The translations under genes and the position numbers were made by a program. The notes under the pieces are model-generated. The model worked only from the letters and a program-made list of their open reading frames with translations, was not told the origin of the DNA and ran no database searches. Of a stretch of 64,000 nt of DNA, positions 7,998 to 16,207 are shown piece by piece. Source of the stretch: Aquilonibacter sp963820185 (GTDB lineage: Bacteria; Vulcanimicrobiota; Vulcanimicrobiia; Vulcanimicrobiales; Vulcanimicrobiaceae); assembly GCA_963820185.1 (NCBI GenBank), contig CAWFYV010000005.1, positions 124,001 to 188,000 of the forward strand. Direction: 5' to 3'. The number at the start of each line of letters is the position of its first letter. The stretch's first letter is position 1.

Positions 7998-8821
7998 GCG
8001 CTGCGCTCGCGACGTTCCGGTGGCCCAACCACGAAGCGCTCGATCGCGCGTGCGACCCCATCCTCGTCGTTGCTGGCGGTCACGAACGGCGCAGCCTCGA
8101 TGACCTCGGTCAACGCGTTTCCCATTGCGACGCCGACACCGGCCCAGCGCAGCATCGGTACGTCATTGCGTGAATCGCCTATGGCGAGCACGTCGCTCGC
8201 GTCGATCTTGAGATCGCGAGCGAGTTCGGCCAGCGCGCGTTCTTTGGTCGCATCTTCGCTCGTGATCGCGAGCTCTTCGAACTCGCCCCACGTCTCAAAT
8301 TTGAAATGCACGGGCATCCCGGCGAACCGTTGCGTGATCGCGTCGACCGCCTTGCGGCCGAAAAACCGGATGAAGGTTGAATCGTGCTCGGCAAGATCGA
8401 TCAAATTCGGCACATCCACCCAGAGCGGGCCGCGCATGTCATCCATATGACGCGGTGCGCCGGCGAGGCGATGGAAGCGCTCGCCGGTGTAGACCGCGGT
8501 GTCGAGGCCGTGTTCGTGGGCAAATTCGATCAACGCCGTCGCGTGCTCGCGCGGAATCGCAATGTGGCGCAGCTCGCGGCCGCTCGGACACTCCTTGGTC
8601 AGCGCGCCGTGCGCGCAGATGATCGGATCGCGCAGACCTAAGTCGCGCCCGAAGGCGAGCGGCGCATCGGCGCCACGACCGGTAATCAGGACGATGTGGA
8701 CGTTGAGCGCCAGCGCCCGCTTGATAGCGGCGCGGTTCGAGCGGGTAATTCGTTCCGAAGAATCCAGGAGCGTGCCGTCGAGATCGAGGGCGATGAGTTG
8801 GATTGGCACCACCCCCAGCAT
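7994..8821 (-). CDS. Cof-type HAD phosphatase
   Basis: 275-residue member of the HAD superfamily, Cof/subclass IIB, which dephosphorylates sugar phosphates, pyridoxal phosphate or flavin phosphates. Motif I is DLDGTLLDS near the N terminus, motif II the VLITGR Thr, motif III the Lys of SEDATKERALAEL and motif IV GDSRNDVPML. Start chosen at ATG 8821 (MLGVVPIQLIALDLDG); an upstream ATG at 8869 adds 16 unlikely residues. It is the first gene of the minus-strand Mo-cofactor run, so the promoter should lie in 8822-8977, which it shares divergently with the next plus-strand gene. Confidence 0.92.
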   Translation of the reverse strand: MLGVVPIQLIALDLDGTLLDSSERITRSNRAAIKRALALNVHIVLITGRGADAPLAFGRDLGLRDPIICAHGALTKECPSGRELRHIAIPREHATALIEFAHEHGLDTAVYTGERFHRLAGAPRHMDDMRGPLWVDVPNLIDLAEHDSTFIRFFGRKAVDAITQRFAGMPVHFKFETWGEFEELAITSEDATKERALAELARDLKIDASDVLAIGDSRNDVPMLRWAGVGVAMGNALTEVIEAAPFVTASNDEDGVARAIERFVVGPPERRERSA

Positions 8822-8977
8822 ACCCCGAGGCGTCAATAGCACTCCTGGGGAAGGGACCGGGCAGTGCAACCAGCCGGCCCGCCCAAGCGTTAGGAACGTA
8901 CGTATGCGACGCAGATATATCGCGTTTAACCGGTCAAAGATCCCCGACGGCTGTCGACGCTCGGAGCACGTTTAACT

Positions 8978-10423
8978 ATGGCATGTACGGCCCAAGTACC
9001 GAATCTCACGGCTCGCGAACAAGCGCAGTTCATCCACGATGCGATCCCGGCCGGACTCTTCCGGACCGACGACGACAGTCAACGCATCCCGTGGCGCGTA
9101 AGTCCCGAGCCGTTTGCATTGTCACCAAAGACGGTCGTGCAGATCGAACAAATCGGCCGCGACTTGCTCGCTTTCTATCGTGCGCTCAACAGCCTCTACA
9201 ACCGTAGCGCGCGCGGAACCGCGCCGGCATTTATCGCGGAGTACCTCGATCAGGGCAAGCCCGAAAACATCGTACGGCTTTCGCGTCAGAATCGTTTCCG
9301 CCAAGATATCCCTGGCGTCATTCGACCCGACCTACTCTTAACCGATGAGGGCTTCACCGCCTCGGAACTCGACAGCGTACCGGGTGGCATGGGATTTACC
9401 GGCGCGATGACCGAGGCGTATTGCAAAGCCGGCATTGACTCGATCGGTGGCGCCGATGGCATGCCGCGCAGCTTCGGCAAGATGCTGGCCTACGCAAGCC
9501 GCACGACAAATCCTACGGTAGCAATCGTCGTCTCGGAAGAGTCGAAAGATTATCGCAAGGAGCTTAGTTGGCTTGCCGAAGCGACTAATCGCTTCGGCGA
9601 AGTGAAAGCCTTTGTCTGCGCACCGCAAGACGTGATCTTCACGGAGCAGGCGCTCTTCGTGCGTCTCGAAGGTGGGCGCGAAGAGAAGCTCGACGCGATC
9701 TATCGCAACTTCGAACTCTTCGATCTGCTCAACGTGCCTAAACAAGAGCTGATGCTGTACGCGGCGCGGCACAATCGCGTGTTGATGGTGCCGCCGCCCA
9801 AGGCACAGCTCGAAGAGAAGCTGTCCTTTGCGCTGTTCCAGCATCCGGCGCTCGCGGCGCTATGGCGCTCCGAACTTGGCAAAGACGGTGCAGCGATTTA
9901 CGAGCGGCTCACGGCGCTCTTCCCGCGCACGTGGGTCCTCGACCCGCGCCCACTTCCACCGCAAGCAGTGATCGCCGGCCTCGAGGTACGCGGTTTGCCG
10001 GTCAATGATTGGCGTACACTGCTCGATCTGGGAAAAGGCGAACGCGACTACGTCGTCAAGCCGTCGGGTTTTTCGGAACTCGCGTGGGGCTCGCGCGGCG
10101 TCAAGATCGCTAACGATCTGACCAAAGAAGAGTGGACGGCTGCACTCGAAGGCGGCCTAAACGCCTTCGAGCGGACGCCGCACATTTTGCAACGTTTCCA
10201 CAAGGGCAAACGCATCCGCATGCCCTACCTCGATCGCACCACCGACGACATCAAAATGTTCGATGGTCGCGCACGACTGTGCCCGTACTACTTCGTGACC
10301 AGCGAAACGACCGTCGAACTTGGCGGCATCCTTGCAACCATCGCACCGGCGGACAAACGTTTGATTCACGGCATGGTCGACGCCGTCATGGCGCCATCGT
10401 TCGTGAAAGAGAACGGCTACTAG
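8978..10423 (+). CDS. ATP-grasp-like protein, unknown substrate
   Basis: A 481-residue soluble protein, standing alone between divergent and convergent neighbours. Several stretches recall circularly permuted ATP-grasp/glutathionylspermidine-synthase-like enzymes: RPDLLLTDEGFTASELDSVPGG, then KPSGFSELAWGSRGVKI, which resembles a glycine-rich nucleotide loop preceded by a Lys. If so it would ligate a carboxylate to an amine using ATP, but substrate residues cannot be assigned. I do not recognise a named family. The start MACTAQ follows a 150-base intergenic region that should carry its promoter. Confidence 0.8.
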   Translation: MACTAQVPNLTAREQAQFIHDAIPAGLFRTDDDSQRIPWRVSPEPFALSPKTVVQIEQIGRDLLAFYRALNSLYNRSARGTAPAFIAEYLDQGKPENIVRLSRQNRFRQDIPGVIRPDLLLTDEGFTASELDSVPGGMGFTGAMTEAYCKAGIDSIGGADGMPRSFGKMLAYASRTTNPTVAIVVSEESKDYRKELSWLAEATNRFGEVKAFVCAPQDVIFTEQALFVRLEGGREEKLDAIYRNFELFDLLNVPKQELMLYAARHNRVLMVPPPKAQLEEKLSFALFQHPALAALWRSELGKDGAAIYERLTALFPRTWVLDPRPLPPQAVIAGLEVRGLPVNDWRTLLDLGKGERDYVVKPSGFSELAWGSRGVKIANDLTKEEWTAALEGGLNAFERTPHILQRFHKGKRIRMPYLDRTTDDIKMFDGRARLCPYYFVTSETTVELGGILATIAPADKRLIHGMVDAVMAPSFVKENGY

Positions 10424-10442
10424 CGCGGCTTCGCTCGCGCTA
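10421..10442. terminator. Hairpin between convergent genes
   Basis: TAGCGCG at 10421-10427 pairs perfectly with CGCGCTA at 10436-10442, loop of eight bases containing GCTTCGCT (AGCGAAGC on the other strand). It spans the stop codon of the ATP-grasp-like gene and almost reaches the end of the convergent gene. No T-run is present on either side, so it may be a REP-like palindrome rather than a classical terminator; its loop resembles those of the hairpins at 12939-13037. Confidence 0.45.
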
Positions 10443-11072
10443 CCTCTGCCGCGTTACCGTCAAGCCTTGGGCGGTGACGTCGATTTCGTCGGGGACGTAG
10501 GTTGCGGGATCGTACCAGATGGTGAACGGCGCTTCGCCGCTAAAGACGAGCACGACGTCGGTTGCCGGAACGCTTGCGGGCCGCTGGGCAGTTGCCGTTG
10601 CGTCGGGCGCAAGCGCAACAGAGCGTCCGAGCATCGGCACGACGACGAGCACTGGCGCGTTGTTCCAAGCGCGCATCTGCGCGGGCAGCGGCAAGAGTCC
10701 CGCGAACGCGCCGAAATCGGCGACGACAAAGTGCTTGGTATTGGACAGTAAATCGAACGACCCGCTCTTGCCGTGCACGTCGACGATATTGGCGGTCGTG
10801 TTGACGATCGTGGCGGAATCTTTGAGCGGCGAGCCATCTTCTGTCGCGTTCATCTGATAGGTCAATGGGCCGAAGTCGGCGCCAAGTACGAGCGTATCGT
10901 TTGCGCTCGCACCCGATCCGCTTATCGTACCGGTGACTTTCTCGTCGATCACCGTTGTCGTTCCGACACTCTTGACCACGAGAGTTGACGTGCCGACGTT
11001 TGCGCCCGCAAGCGTTGCGTTATATGTGTACGTTCCGGGGGCGATCGCCGTCGCCAACAGCAGTGCGAGCAC
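10440..11072 (-). CDS. Exported protein of unknown function
   Basis: 210 residues with a short hydrophobic N terminus (MLALLLATAIA) consistent with a signal peptide. The mature part is Thr/Val/Ala-rich and beta-dominated (GTYTYNATLAGANVGTSTL onward), in style like DUF3108-type periplasmic beta proteins, though I cannot confirm that family. Its start overlaps the end of the class V aminotransferase by 53 bases, so the two are co-transcribed or the start is slightly further in. No cysteines or catalytic motif are visible. Confidence 0.7.
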   Translation of the reverse strand: MLALLLATAIAPGTYTYNATLAGANVGTSTLVVKSVGTTTVIDEKVTGTISGSGASANDTLVLGADFGPLTYQMNATEDGSPLKDSATIVNTTANIVDVHGKSGSFDLLSNTKHFVVADFGAFAGLLPLPAQMRAWNNAPVLVVVPMLGRSVALAPDATATAQRPASVPATDVVLVFSGEAPFTIWYDPATYVPDEIDVTAQGLTVTRQR

Positions 11073-12189
11073 GAGAGACTCCTACCAGTAGCTTGTCGAT
11101 TTCTTCGTGCGTGTTGTAGCCATGCGGCGCAACGCGAATGCCGCTCGCGCGCCAGGTGGTGATCACGCCTTCCGATTGTAGCGCACGCCCGAGCGCGACC
11201 GAATCGATCCCGGGGAACGTGAACGTGACGATGCCCGAGGAGATTCCCGGGCCTCGCAGCGACCGAACGTTGGCCCCGCATGCCGCAAGCCCCTCTACGA
11301 GGTGGTCGGTCAGCTCGAGGATGTGCGCGCCGATCGCTTGCGTACCCGCCGTCTCAATGAGGGCAAGCGACGAGTCAAGTGAAAGCGCGCCGATAAAGTT
11401 GGGCGTGCCGCCCTCGAAGCGCGATGCATTCGCCGCAAAGGGCTGTTCGTAGTCCAGAAAAGCCCAGATGTCGCTCATCGAGCGCCAGCCCGGCGCTCCC
11501 GTCGCTATCTGGTCGAGTAACTCCGCACGGACGTAGACAAAACTGACGCCTTGGAGTGCGAGCAACCACTTCTGTCCACCGGAATACAGCACGTCGATGT
11601 CGAGTGCGCGCACGTCGAGCGGAAACGCTCCAAGGCCTTGAATCGCATCGACACAGAAGAGCGCGTTATGTTCGTGCGCAATCTGCGCGAGCGGCGCGAG
11701 ATCGTGGCGGTAGCCGTCTTCAAACGACACCCACGAGACGGTGACGACGCGCGTGCGATCGGTCATTCTTGCGCGCAGTACGTCGGGCGTCATGCGTTCG
11801 CGCGCTGTGTCGATGAAGTCGATCTCAACGCCGAGGCGCCGCAACGCAAGCCAGGGAATCGCATTTGCGGGAAATTCGTTGTTCGGAAGGATGACGCGAT
11901 CGCCCGGCTGCCAATCGAGACCTAACGCAACGACGTTCGCGCCGTCGGTCGTGTTGCGAAGAATCCCAATCTCCGCGCCGGTGGCGCCGATGAACTGCCC
12001 GACACGCGCGCGATACGCCGGCATCTTCATCTCGTAACGGGCCACCCCCACGACCCCTTCTTCCGCTTGTGCAGCGACAAACGCGCCCAGTGCATCACGC
12101 GTGAGCTGGGGTAAGATTCCGGTCGCGGCGTGGTTCAGGTAGACGTAACGGTTGGTAACGGCAAACTGCGAGCGGGGAAGCGGGGTCAT
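11020..12189 (-). CDS. Class V aminotransferase (PLP-dependent)
   Basis: 389-residue fold-type I PLP enzyme of the NifS/isopenicillin-N-epimerase-like group. It opens YVYLNHAATGILP, has the cofactor Asp in VDAIQGLGAFPLD, and the Schiff-base Lys in YSGGQKWLLALQGVSF. It lacks a clear persulfide Cys loop at the NifS position, so a role as cysteine desulfurase is unlikely; an epimerase, lyase or kynureninase-like activity is more plausible. It follows phoU by 9 bases. A possible alternative end is obscured by overlap with the next gene. Confidence 0.9.
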   Translation of the reverse strand: MTPLPRSQFAVTNRYVYLNHAATGILPQLTRDALGAFVAAQAEEGVVGVARYEMKMPAYRARVGQFIGATGAEIGILRNTTDGANVVALGLDWQPGDRVILPNNEFPANAIPWLALRRLGVEIDFIDTARERMTPDVLRARMTDRTRVVTVSWVSFEDGYRHDLAPLAQIAHEHNALFCVDAIQGLGAFPLDVRALDIDVLYSGGQKWLLALQGVSFVYVRAELLDQIATGAPGWRSMSDIWAFLDYEQPFAANASRFEGGTPNFIGALSLDSSLALIETAGTQAIGAHILELTDHLVEGLAACGANVRSLRGPGISSGIVTFTFPGIDSVALGRALQSEGVITTWRASGIRVAPHGYNTHEEIDKLLVGVSRARTAVGDGDRPRNVHI

Positions 12190-12198
12190 CCCGCGGCG

Positions 12199-12837
12199 TT
12201 AGACCTCCGCGCCGATCATATCCTTCGTGTGCCAGGCGATGTTACCGGCGCGGTCGCCGACGCGTTCGAGCGACGCCAGCACGAAGAGGTAGCGCGTACC
12301 CGAACGTACGAGCTCGGGATCCTGCTGCATCTCTTCTTGCAGCAGCTTGATGCTGCGCTTGTAGAGCTTGTCCACTTCGTCGTCACGATCGATCACTTCA
12401 CTCGCCAGACGTGCGTCGCGCTCGGTATAGGCGCGCATCGCATCGAGCAGCATGCCGTGCGCAACGCTCGCGATGCGGTCGATCTCGACCTTGGAAGGCC
12501 GCAGCGACTGATCGGAGAGCTTGATTGCATTCTTCGCGATGTCGACGGCGTAGTCGCCAACGCGCTCGAGGTCGGTTGCGATTTCAAGCATCGCCGCGAT
12601 CTCTCGCAACTCGCCGGCAACCGGCTGCTGGCGCCAAATCAATTCGATGCAATGCGACTCGATACGTCGCCGAAGATCATCGATAGCATCGTCTCCGGCA
12701 ACGACGCGCGCGCCCGCACTCGCGTCGCGGCGCTCCAACGCTTCAACAGCGACGCGTATCGCATCGCCACATAGGGCGCCTAACCGCACGACATCAAGTC
12801 GTGTGGATTCAAGTGCCTCGTGATAAGCGGTCCGCAC
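12199..12837 (-). CDS. phoU: Phosphate-specific transport regulator PhoU
   Basis: 212 residues, all helical, made of two tandem PhoU three-helix bundles. The paired metal-binding E/D-x3-D motifs are seen as DLERVGDYAVDIAKNAI (about residues 89-105) and SLERVGDRAGNIAWHT (about 190-205). PhoU links the PstSCAB transporter to the PhoR kinase and represses the Pho regulon at high phosphate. Here it lies about 40 kb from pstSCA and not beside pstB or phoB/phoR, which are not visible in the window. Confidence 0.95.
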   Translation of the reverse strand: MRTAYHEALESTRLDVVRLGALCGDAIRVAVEALERRDASAGARVVAGDDAIDDLRRRIESHCIELIWRQQPVAGELREIAAMLEIATDLERVGDYAVDIAKNAIKLSDQSLRPSKVEIDRIASVAHGMLLDAMRAYTERDARLASEVIDRDDEVDKLYKRSIKLLQEEMQQDPELVRSGTRYLFVLASLERVGDRAGNIAWHTKDMIGAEV

Positions 12838-12938
12838 CTCTGCGCTTCCTCCCTCTCGGCGACGAGTGTAGCGGGAGTAAGTCTACCGCGGGGCACCGAA
12901 AGCCCCTGCGCTCTTTATGAAATCATAAGATATGGGGT

Positions 12939-13042
12939 CCCGACGCGCGAAGTCGCGGCGGGGGCGTGTAGCGAGTTTTCGGCGCGAAAGTGCCGAAAGC
13001 GAAGCGGAATGCCAAAGCGCCGCGCGAAGTGCGGCGCGCTTT
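12939..13042. repeat. Three tandem hairpins with a shared GCGAAGT-type loop
   Basis: Hairpin 1: 12939-12946 with 12955-12962 (7 of 8), loop GCGAAGTC. Hairpin 2: 12975-12983 with 12992-13000 (9 pairs including one G-U), loop GCGAAAGT. Hairpin 3: 13017-13023 with 13031-13037 (7 of 7), loop GCGAAGT, with flanking AAA/TTT that can extend it. They occupy the space between phoU and hbd, ending 17 bases before the hbd start. This looks like a REP-type cluster or a 5' leader structure. Confidence 0.6.
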
Positions 13043-13058
13043 AAATGGAGCATGAACG

Positions 13059-13913
13059 GTGGATGAAATTCGAGCGGTCGGCGTCTGCGGGGCCGGCCTG
13101 ATGGGCAACGGCATCGCGCAAACCTGCGCGTCTGCCGGCTTCGATGTGGTGCTAATGGAAGTCGCTGACGAGCCGCTCAAACGCGGCGTCGCGAGCATCA
13201 CGAAATCGCTGGATAAATTCGTCGAGAAGGGCAAAATGGCGCAAGCCGATCGTGATGCCGCCGTTGCCAGGATCAAGCCGACCACCAAGGTCAACGATTT
13301 GGCCGGATGCGACCTGATCATCGAGGCGATCGTCGAGAACGTCGAGGTCAAGGCCAAGCTCTTCGCCCAGCTCGACGAGCTGCTTGCACCCAGCGCTCTT
13401 ATCTGCAGTAATACCTCCAGTTTATGCATCATCGAGCTTGCCGCCAAAACCAAACGCCCCAACCGCGTCGCCGGCCTGCACTTCTTCAACCCGGTGCCGA
13501 TCATGAAGCTGGTCGAGGTCGTCAAGACGATCGCCACCTCGCAGGATGTGATCGATTCGCTCTTCGCGTTTGCAAAGAAACTCGGCAAAGAGCCGATTCT
13601 CGCGCAAGACACACCGGGATTCGTCGTCAACCGTTTGCTCATTCCGTATCTTCTCTATGCCATTCGCTGCTACGAGGGCGGTCTCGCGACCAAAGAAGAT
13701 ATCGATAAGGGCATGAAGCTCGGTTGCGGCTATCCGATGGGGCCGTTCGAATTGCTCGATTTCGTGGGGCTAGATACCACGTATTACATCGCGCAGATCA
13801 TGTACGACGAGTTCAAAGATCCGATGATGGCGGCGCCGCCGCTGCTCAAGCGCATGGTCCTTGCCGGACGCTACGGCCGCAAGAATGGAAAGGGTTTCTA
13901 CGACTATGAGTGA
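13059..13913 (+). CDS. hbd: 3-hydroxybutyryl-CoA dehydrogenase
   Basis: NAD(P)-dependent oxidation/reduction between (S)-3-hydroxyacyl-CoA and acetoacetyl-CoA. 284 residues, the usual length for the single-function enzyme. The Rossmann start is VGVCGAGLMGNGIAQTCASAG, the catalytic His/Glu region is GLHFFNPVPIMKLVEVV, and the C-terminal domain has PGFVVNRLL and MGPFELLDFVGLD. GTG start at 13059. It overlaps the enoyl-CoA hydratase gene by 8 bases, and with the nearby thiolase gives a complete acetyl-CoA to crotonyl-CoA module. Confidence 0.96.
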   Translation: MDEIRAVGVCGAGLMGNGIAQTCASAGFDVVLMEVADEPLKRGVASITKSLDKFVEKGKMAQADRDAAVARIKPTTKVNDLAGCDLIIEAIVENVEVKAKLFAQLDELLAPSALICSNTSSLCIIELAAKTKRPNRVAGLHFFNPVPIMKLVEVVKTIATSQDVIDSLFAFAKKLGKEPILAQDTPGFVVNRLLIPYLLYAIRCYEGGLATKEDIDKGMKLGCGYPMGPFELLDFVGLDTTYYIAQIMYDEFKDPMMAAPPLLKRMVLAGRYGRKNGKGFYDYE

Positions 13914-14700
13914 GTCGATCTTCGAGAACATCTTGGTCGATAAAGACGGCGTAATCGGCATCATCACGCTCAACCGGCCCAGTGCCCTCAATGCGTTGAA
14001 CGTCAAGTTGCTCGGCGAGCTGTCGTTCGCGCTCCTGGAGCTCGAGCGTAACGCAGACGTGCGCGCGATCGTCATCACCGGCGCGGGCGAGAAAGCCTTT
14101 GCGGCCGGCGCGGACATCGGCGAGCTCAACGCGCTCGGCAGCGCGGGCGCCGGCGCCGATCAAGCGCGCATCGGACAATCGATCACGCGACAGATCGAGC
14201 GGCTGCGTACGCCGGTGATCATGGCGATCAACGGCTTTGCACTCGGCGGGGGCTGTGAACTTGCCATGTCGGGCGACATCCGCATCGCGAGCGAAAACGC
14301 CAAGTTTGGCCAGCCCGAAGTCAACCTCGGAATCATGCCCGGCTACGGCGGATCACAACGGACGACGCGGCTCGTTGGTAAGGGTATGGCGATGTATCTG
14401 TGCCTGACCGGCGAGATGATCGATGCGCAGGAGGCGCACCGCATCGGCTTGGTCGAGAAGGTCGTGCCGCTCGCGGAACTGCTCAACGAGGCGAAGCGGA
14501 TCGGCAACGCGATCGCCGCGAAGGCGCCGCTTTCCATTGCCGCGACGAAGCGCGCGATCAACAACGGCGCGCACCTTGCCATCGACGATGCGCTTGAACT
14601 GGAGGCGCTCGAGTTCGGCACGCTGATCGACACCCAGGACTTTAAGGAAGGCACGAGCGCGTTTCTCGAAAAGCGCAAACCCGTTTGGAAAGGCGTCTGA
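13906..14700 (+). CDS. Enoyl-CoA hydratase/isomerase (crotonase family)
   Basis: 264 residues from MSESIFENILVDKDG, standard crotonase length. The CoA/oxyanion loops are GAGEKAFAAGADIGEL and NGFALGGGCELAMSGD, and the catalytic Glu region is FGQPEVNLGIMPGYGGSQR, keeping both glutamates of true hydratases. It probably hydrates crotonyl-CoA in the same pathway as the overlapping hbd gene. A 15-residue longer start exists inside hbd but is not protein-like. The next gene starts immediately after its stop codon. Confidence 0.95.
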   Translation: MSESIFENILVDKDGVIGIITLNRPSALNALNVKLLGELSFALLELERNADVRAIVITGAGEKAFAAGADIGELNALGSAGAGADQARIGQSITRQIERLRTPVIMAINGFALGGGCELAMSGDIRIASENAKFGQPEVNLGIMPGYGGSQRTTRLVGKGMAMYLCLTGEMIDAQEAHRIGLVEKVVPLAELLNEAKRIGNAIAAKAPLSIAATKRAINNGAHLAIDDALELEALEFGTLIDTQDFKEGTSAFLEKRKPVWKGV

Positions 14701-15699
14701 TTGCGGGCCGCACTGTGCGTGCTCATGTTGGCGCTAGCAGTGTGGCCACTGGCCGCGCGCGCCGACGACTACGGCCCACGCCGCGATGTCGCCGCGATAC
14801 GACACGATCTGCCGCTCCTTCAAAGCGGGCTTGCGATGCTGGAGAATTCTGTCGTCCAGTCGCTCGTAGTCGAGTCGGCAGTGGTCGATGGTGAAGAGGC
14901 GCTCGTGCAGTGGCGCGACACAAACGCGGGCTACACCGAAATTGTAACAATGCGGTATCGTTACAGCCGTTGGTGGCTAGAGCCCGGCAGATTGTTTTTG
15001 GGCCATGATTTCGCGGGCGCGTGTCCAACGGCTTGGGCGCCGACGCCGCAGTTTCTCTTGGGCAAGGGCGTCCCGCCGGCGCTCGCGACGTCGGCTGGAC
15101 AACACATGCCCGTGGTTCAAGAGGCGATCGTCGCGGTTCGACAGTTCAAGGAAAAGAACCCCAACCTTCACTGCGGCGAGTCCTCAACTAGCGATCCAGC
15201 ATACTCGCCTTTCGAGCTACCGTTCCAGAGCACGTATCGACGCGCGATTGCAGCTGGCGACTACGGCGTGAGAATGCGCGTTGCCAAAAACGACGGCTCC
15301 CAGGATTCCAAGATCGCGCACATTCAGGGTCGCGCGCCGACCGAGGCCGAGAGTTGGGCAAATCAGCCGTCCGGCAATAGTTACTTTTATTTCTCCGGCA
15401 CCGTCGAATCGGCGCAGCCGGTACACGTGCAAGCGGGCATGACGGTCGATGTGTGGTTTCCGTTCGTACTCGATCCGTCGTTGAGTTACAGCTTAACGAT
15501 CGCGGCACCGCATGCGATGTCTCTCGGACCTGTTCAGGGAGCGCTCAAAGACAACACACTGCATTTCGTCTTGCCGGCGTTCACTGCACCGCCCGTGCTG
15601 TCCGAACTGATGGGCGAAATCGAGGGCGAAGCTGAGTTCGGATACGGGTTAAGTGCGTCTTCTGTGCGTTGGACATGGCGAGTTCGATCGCGGGGTTAA
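14701..15699 (+). CDS. Exported protein, unknown
   Basis: 332 residues with a TTG start directly after the hydratase stop (TGATTG), then a clear signal peptide (ALCVLMLALAVWPLAARA). The mature protein contains two conserved-looking Cys (in GACPTAWAPTPQF and NLHCGESS), which could form a disulfide, and a Trp-rich N-terminal third. The rest is beta-rich. I do not recognise the family. Its 3' end overlaps the convergent TlpA-like gene by 119 bases, which is long, so one of the two C termini may be misread. Confidence 0.7.
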   Translation: MRAALCVLMLALAVWPLAARADDYGPRRDVAAIRHDLPLLQSGLAMLENSVVQSLVVESAVVDGEEALVQWRDTNAGYTEIVTMRYRYSRWWLEPGRLFLGHDFAGACPTAWAPTPQFLLGKGVPPALATSAGQHMPVVQEAIVAVRQFKEKNPNLHCGESSTSDPAYSPFELPFQSTYRRAIAAGDYGVRMRVAKNDGSQDSKIAHIQGRAPTEAESWANQPSGNSYFYFSGTVESAQPVHVQAGMTVDVWFPFVLDPSLSYSLTIAAPHAMSLGPVQGALKDNTLHFVLPAFTAPPVLSELMGEIEGEAEFGYGLSASSVRWTWRVRSRG

Positions 15700-16207
15700 A
15701 GCCCGACCACGTTGCGCGGATGCGCCCTTGCGGATCGATCACCACGATTGTCGGGAAGCCGTCGACTTGAAAGAATCCTTGCGAGCTGCTGTCCGGGTCG
15801 AGCACGACACCCTTCAATTTATAACGCTTTGCGAAGTGCGCAGCTACAATTGCAGGCTCGCCGACGTCGATCGGCACCACCGCGCTTTGCGGATTTGCCC
15901 GCGCATACCGCTCGATCAGCGGCGTCTCCAACTGACACGGCTCGCACCATGACGCATAGAAATCCAAGAACACGACGCGACCCTGCACGTCGCTAATGCG
16001 GAACGTGCCGCCGTCAAGCTTCGGATAGGCGATGCGCGGCGCTGGGTACGGCCTTGCGTTGAGCGCTCGCGGCGCGAGAAGAATCTTCCACGCCACGAGC
16101 GCTACGACGCACAATGCGAGAACGTCGAAGACGCGTCCCCACTTATTCGACCAAAAGAACCGCTGCGATGCCCTGTCCTCCACCGATGCACGCCGACGCA
16201 ACGCCAT
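15581..16207 (-). CDS. TlpA-like membrane-anchored thioredoxin
   Basis: 208 residues: an N-terminal membrane anchor at about residues 27-47 (VFDVLALCVVALVAWKILLA), then a thioredoxin fold facing outward. The redox motif is WCEPC (in DFYASWCEPCQLETP), the cis-Pro loop VDGFPTIVVID. It may reduce disulfides for cytochrome c maturation or protect envelope proteins. The last ~35 residues are Arg/Gln-rich and lie over the convergent gene. It overlaps the thiolase end by 65 bases; a shorter start nearer the membrane segment is possible. Confidence 0.88.
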   Translation of the reverse strand: MALRRRASVEDRASQRFFWSNKWGRVFDVLALCVVALVAWKILLAPRALNARPYPAPRIAYPKLDGGTFRISDVQGRVVFLDFYASWCEPCQLETPLIERYARANPQSAVVPIDVGEPAIVAAHFAKRYKLKGVVLDPDSSSQGFFQVDGFPTIVVIDPQGRIRATWSGFNPAIELAMSNAQKTHLTRIRTQLRPRFRPSVRTARAVQ

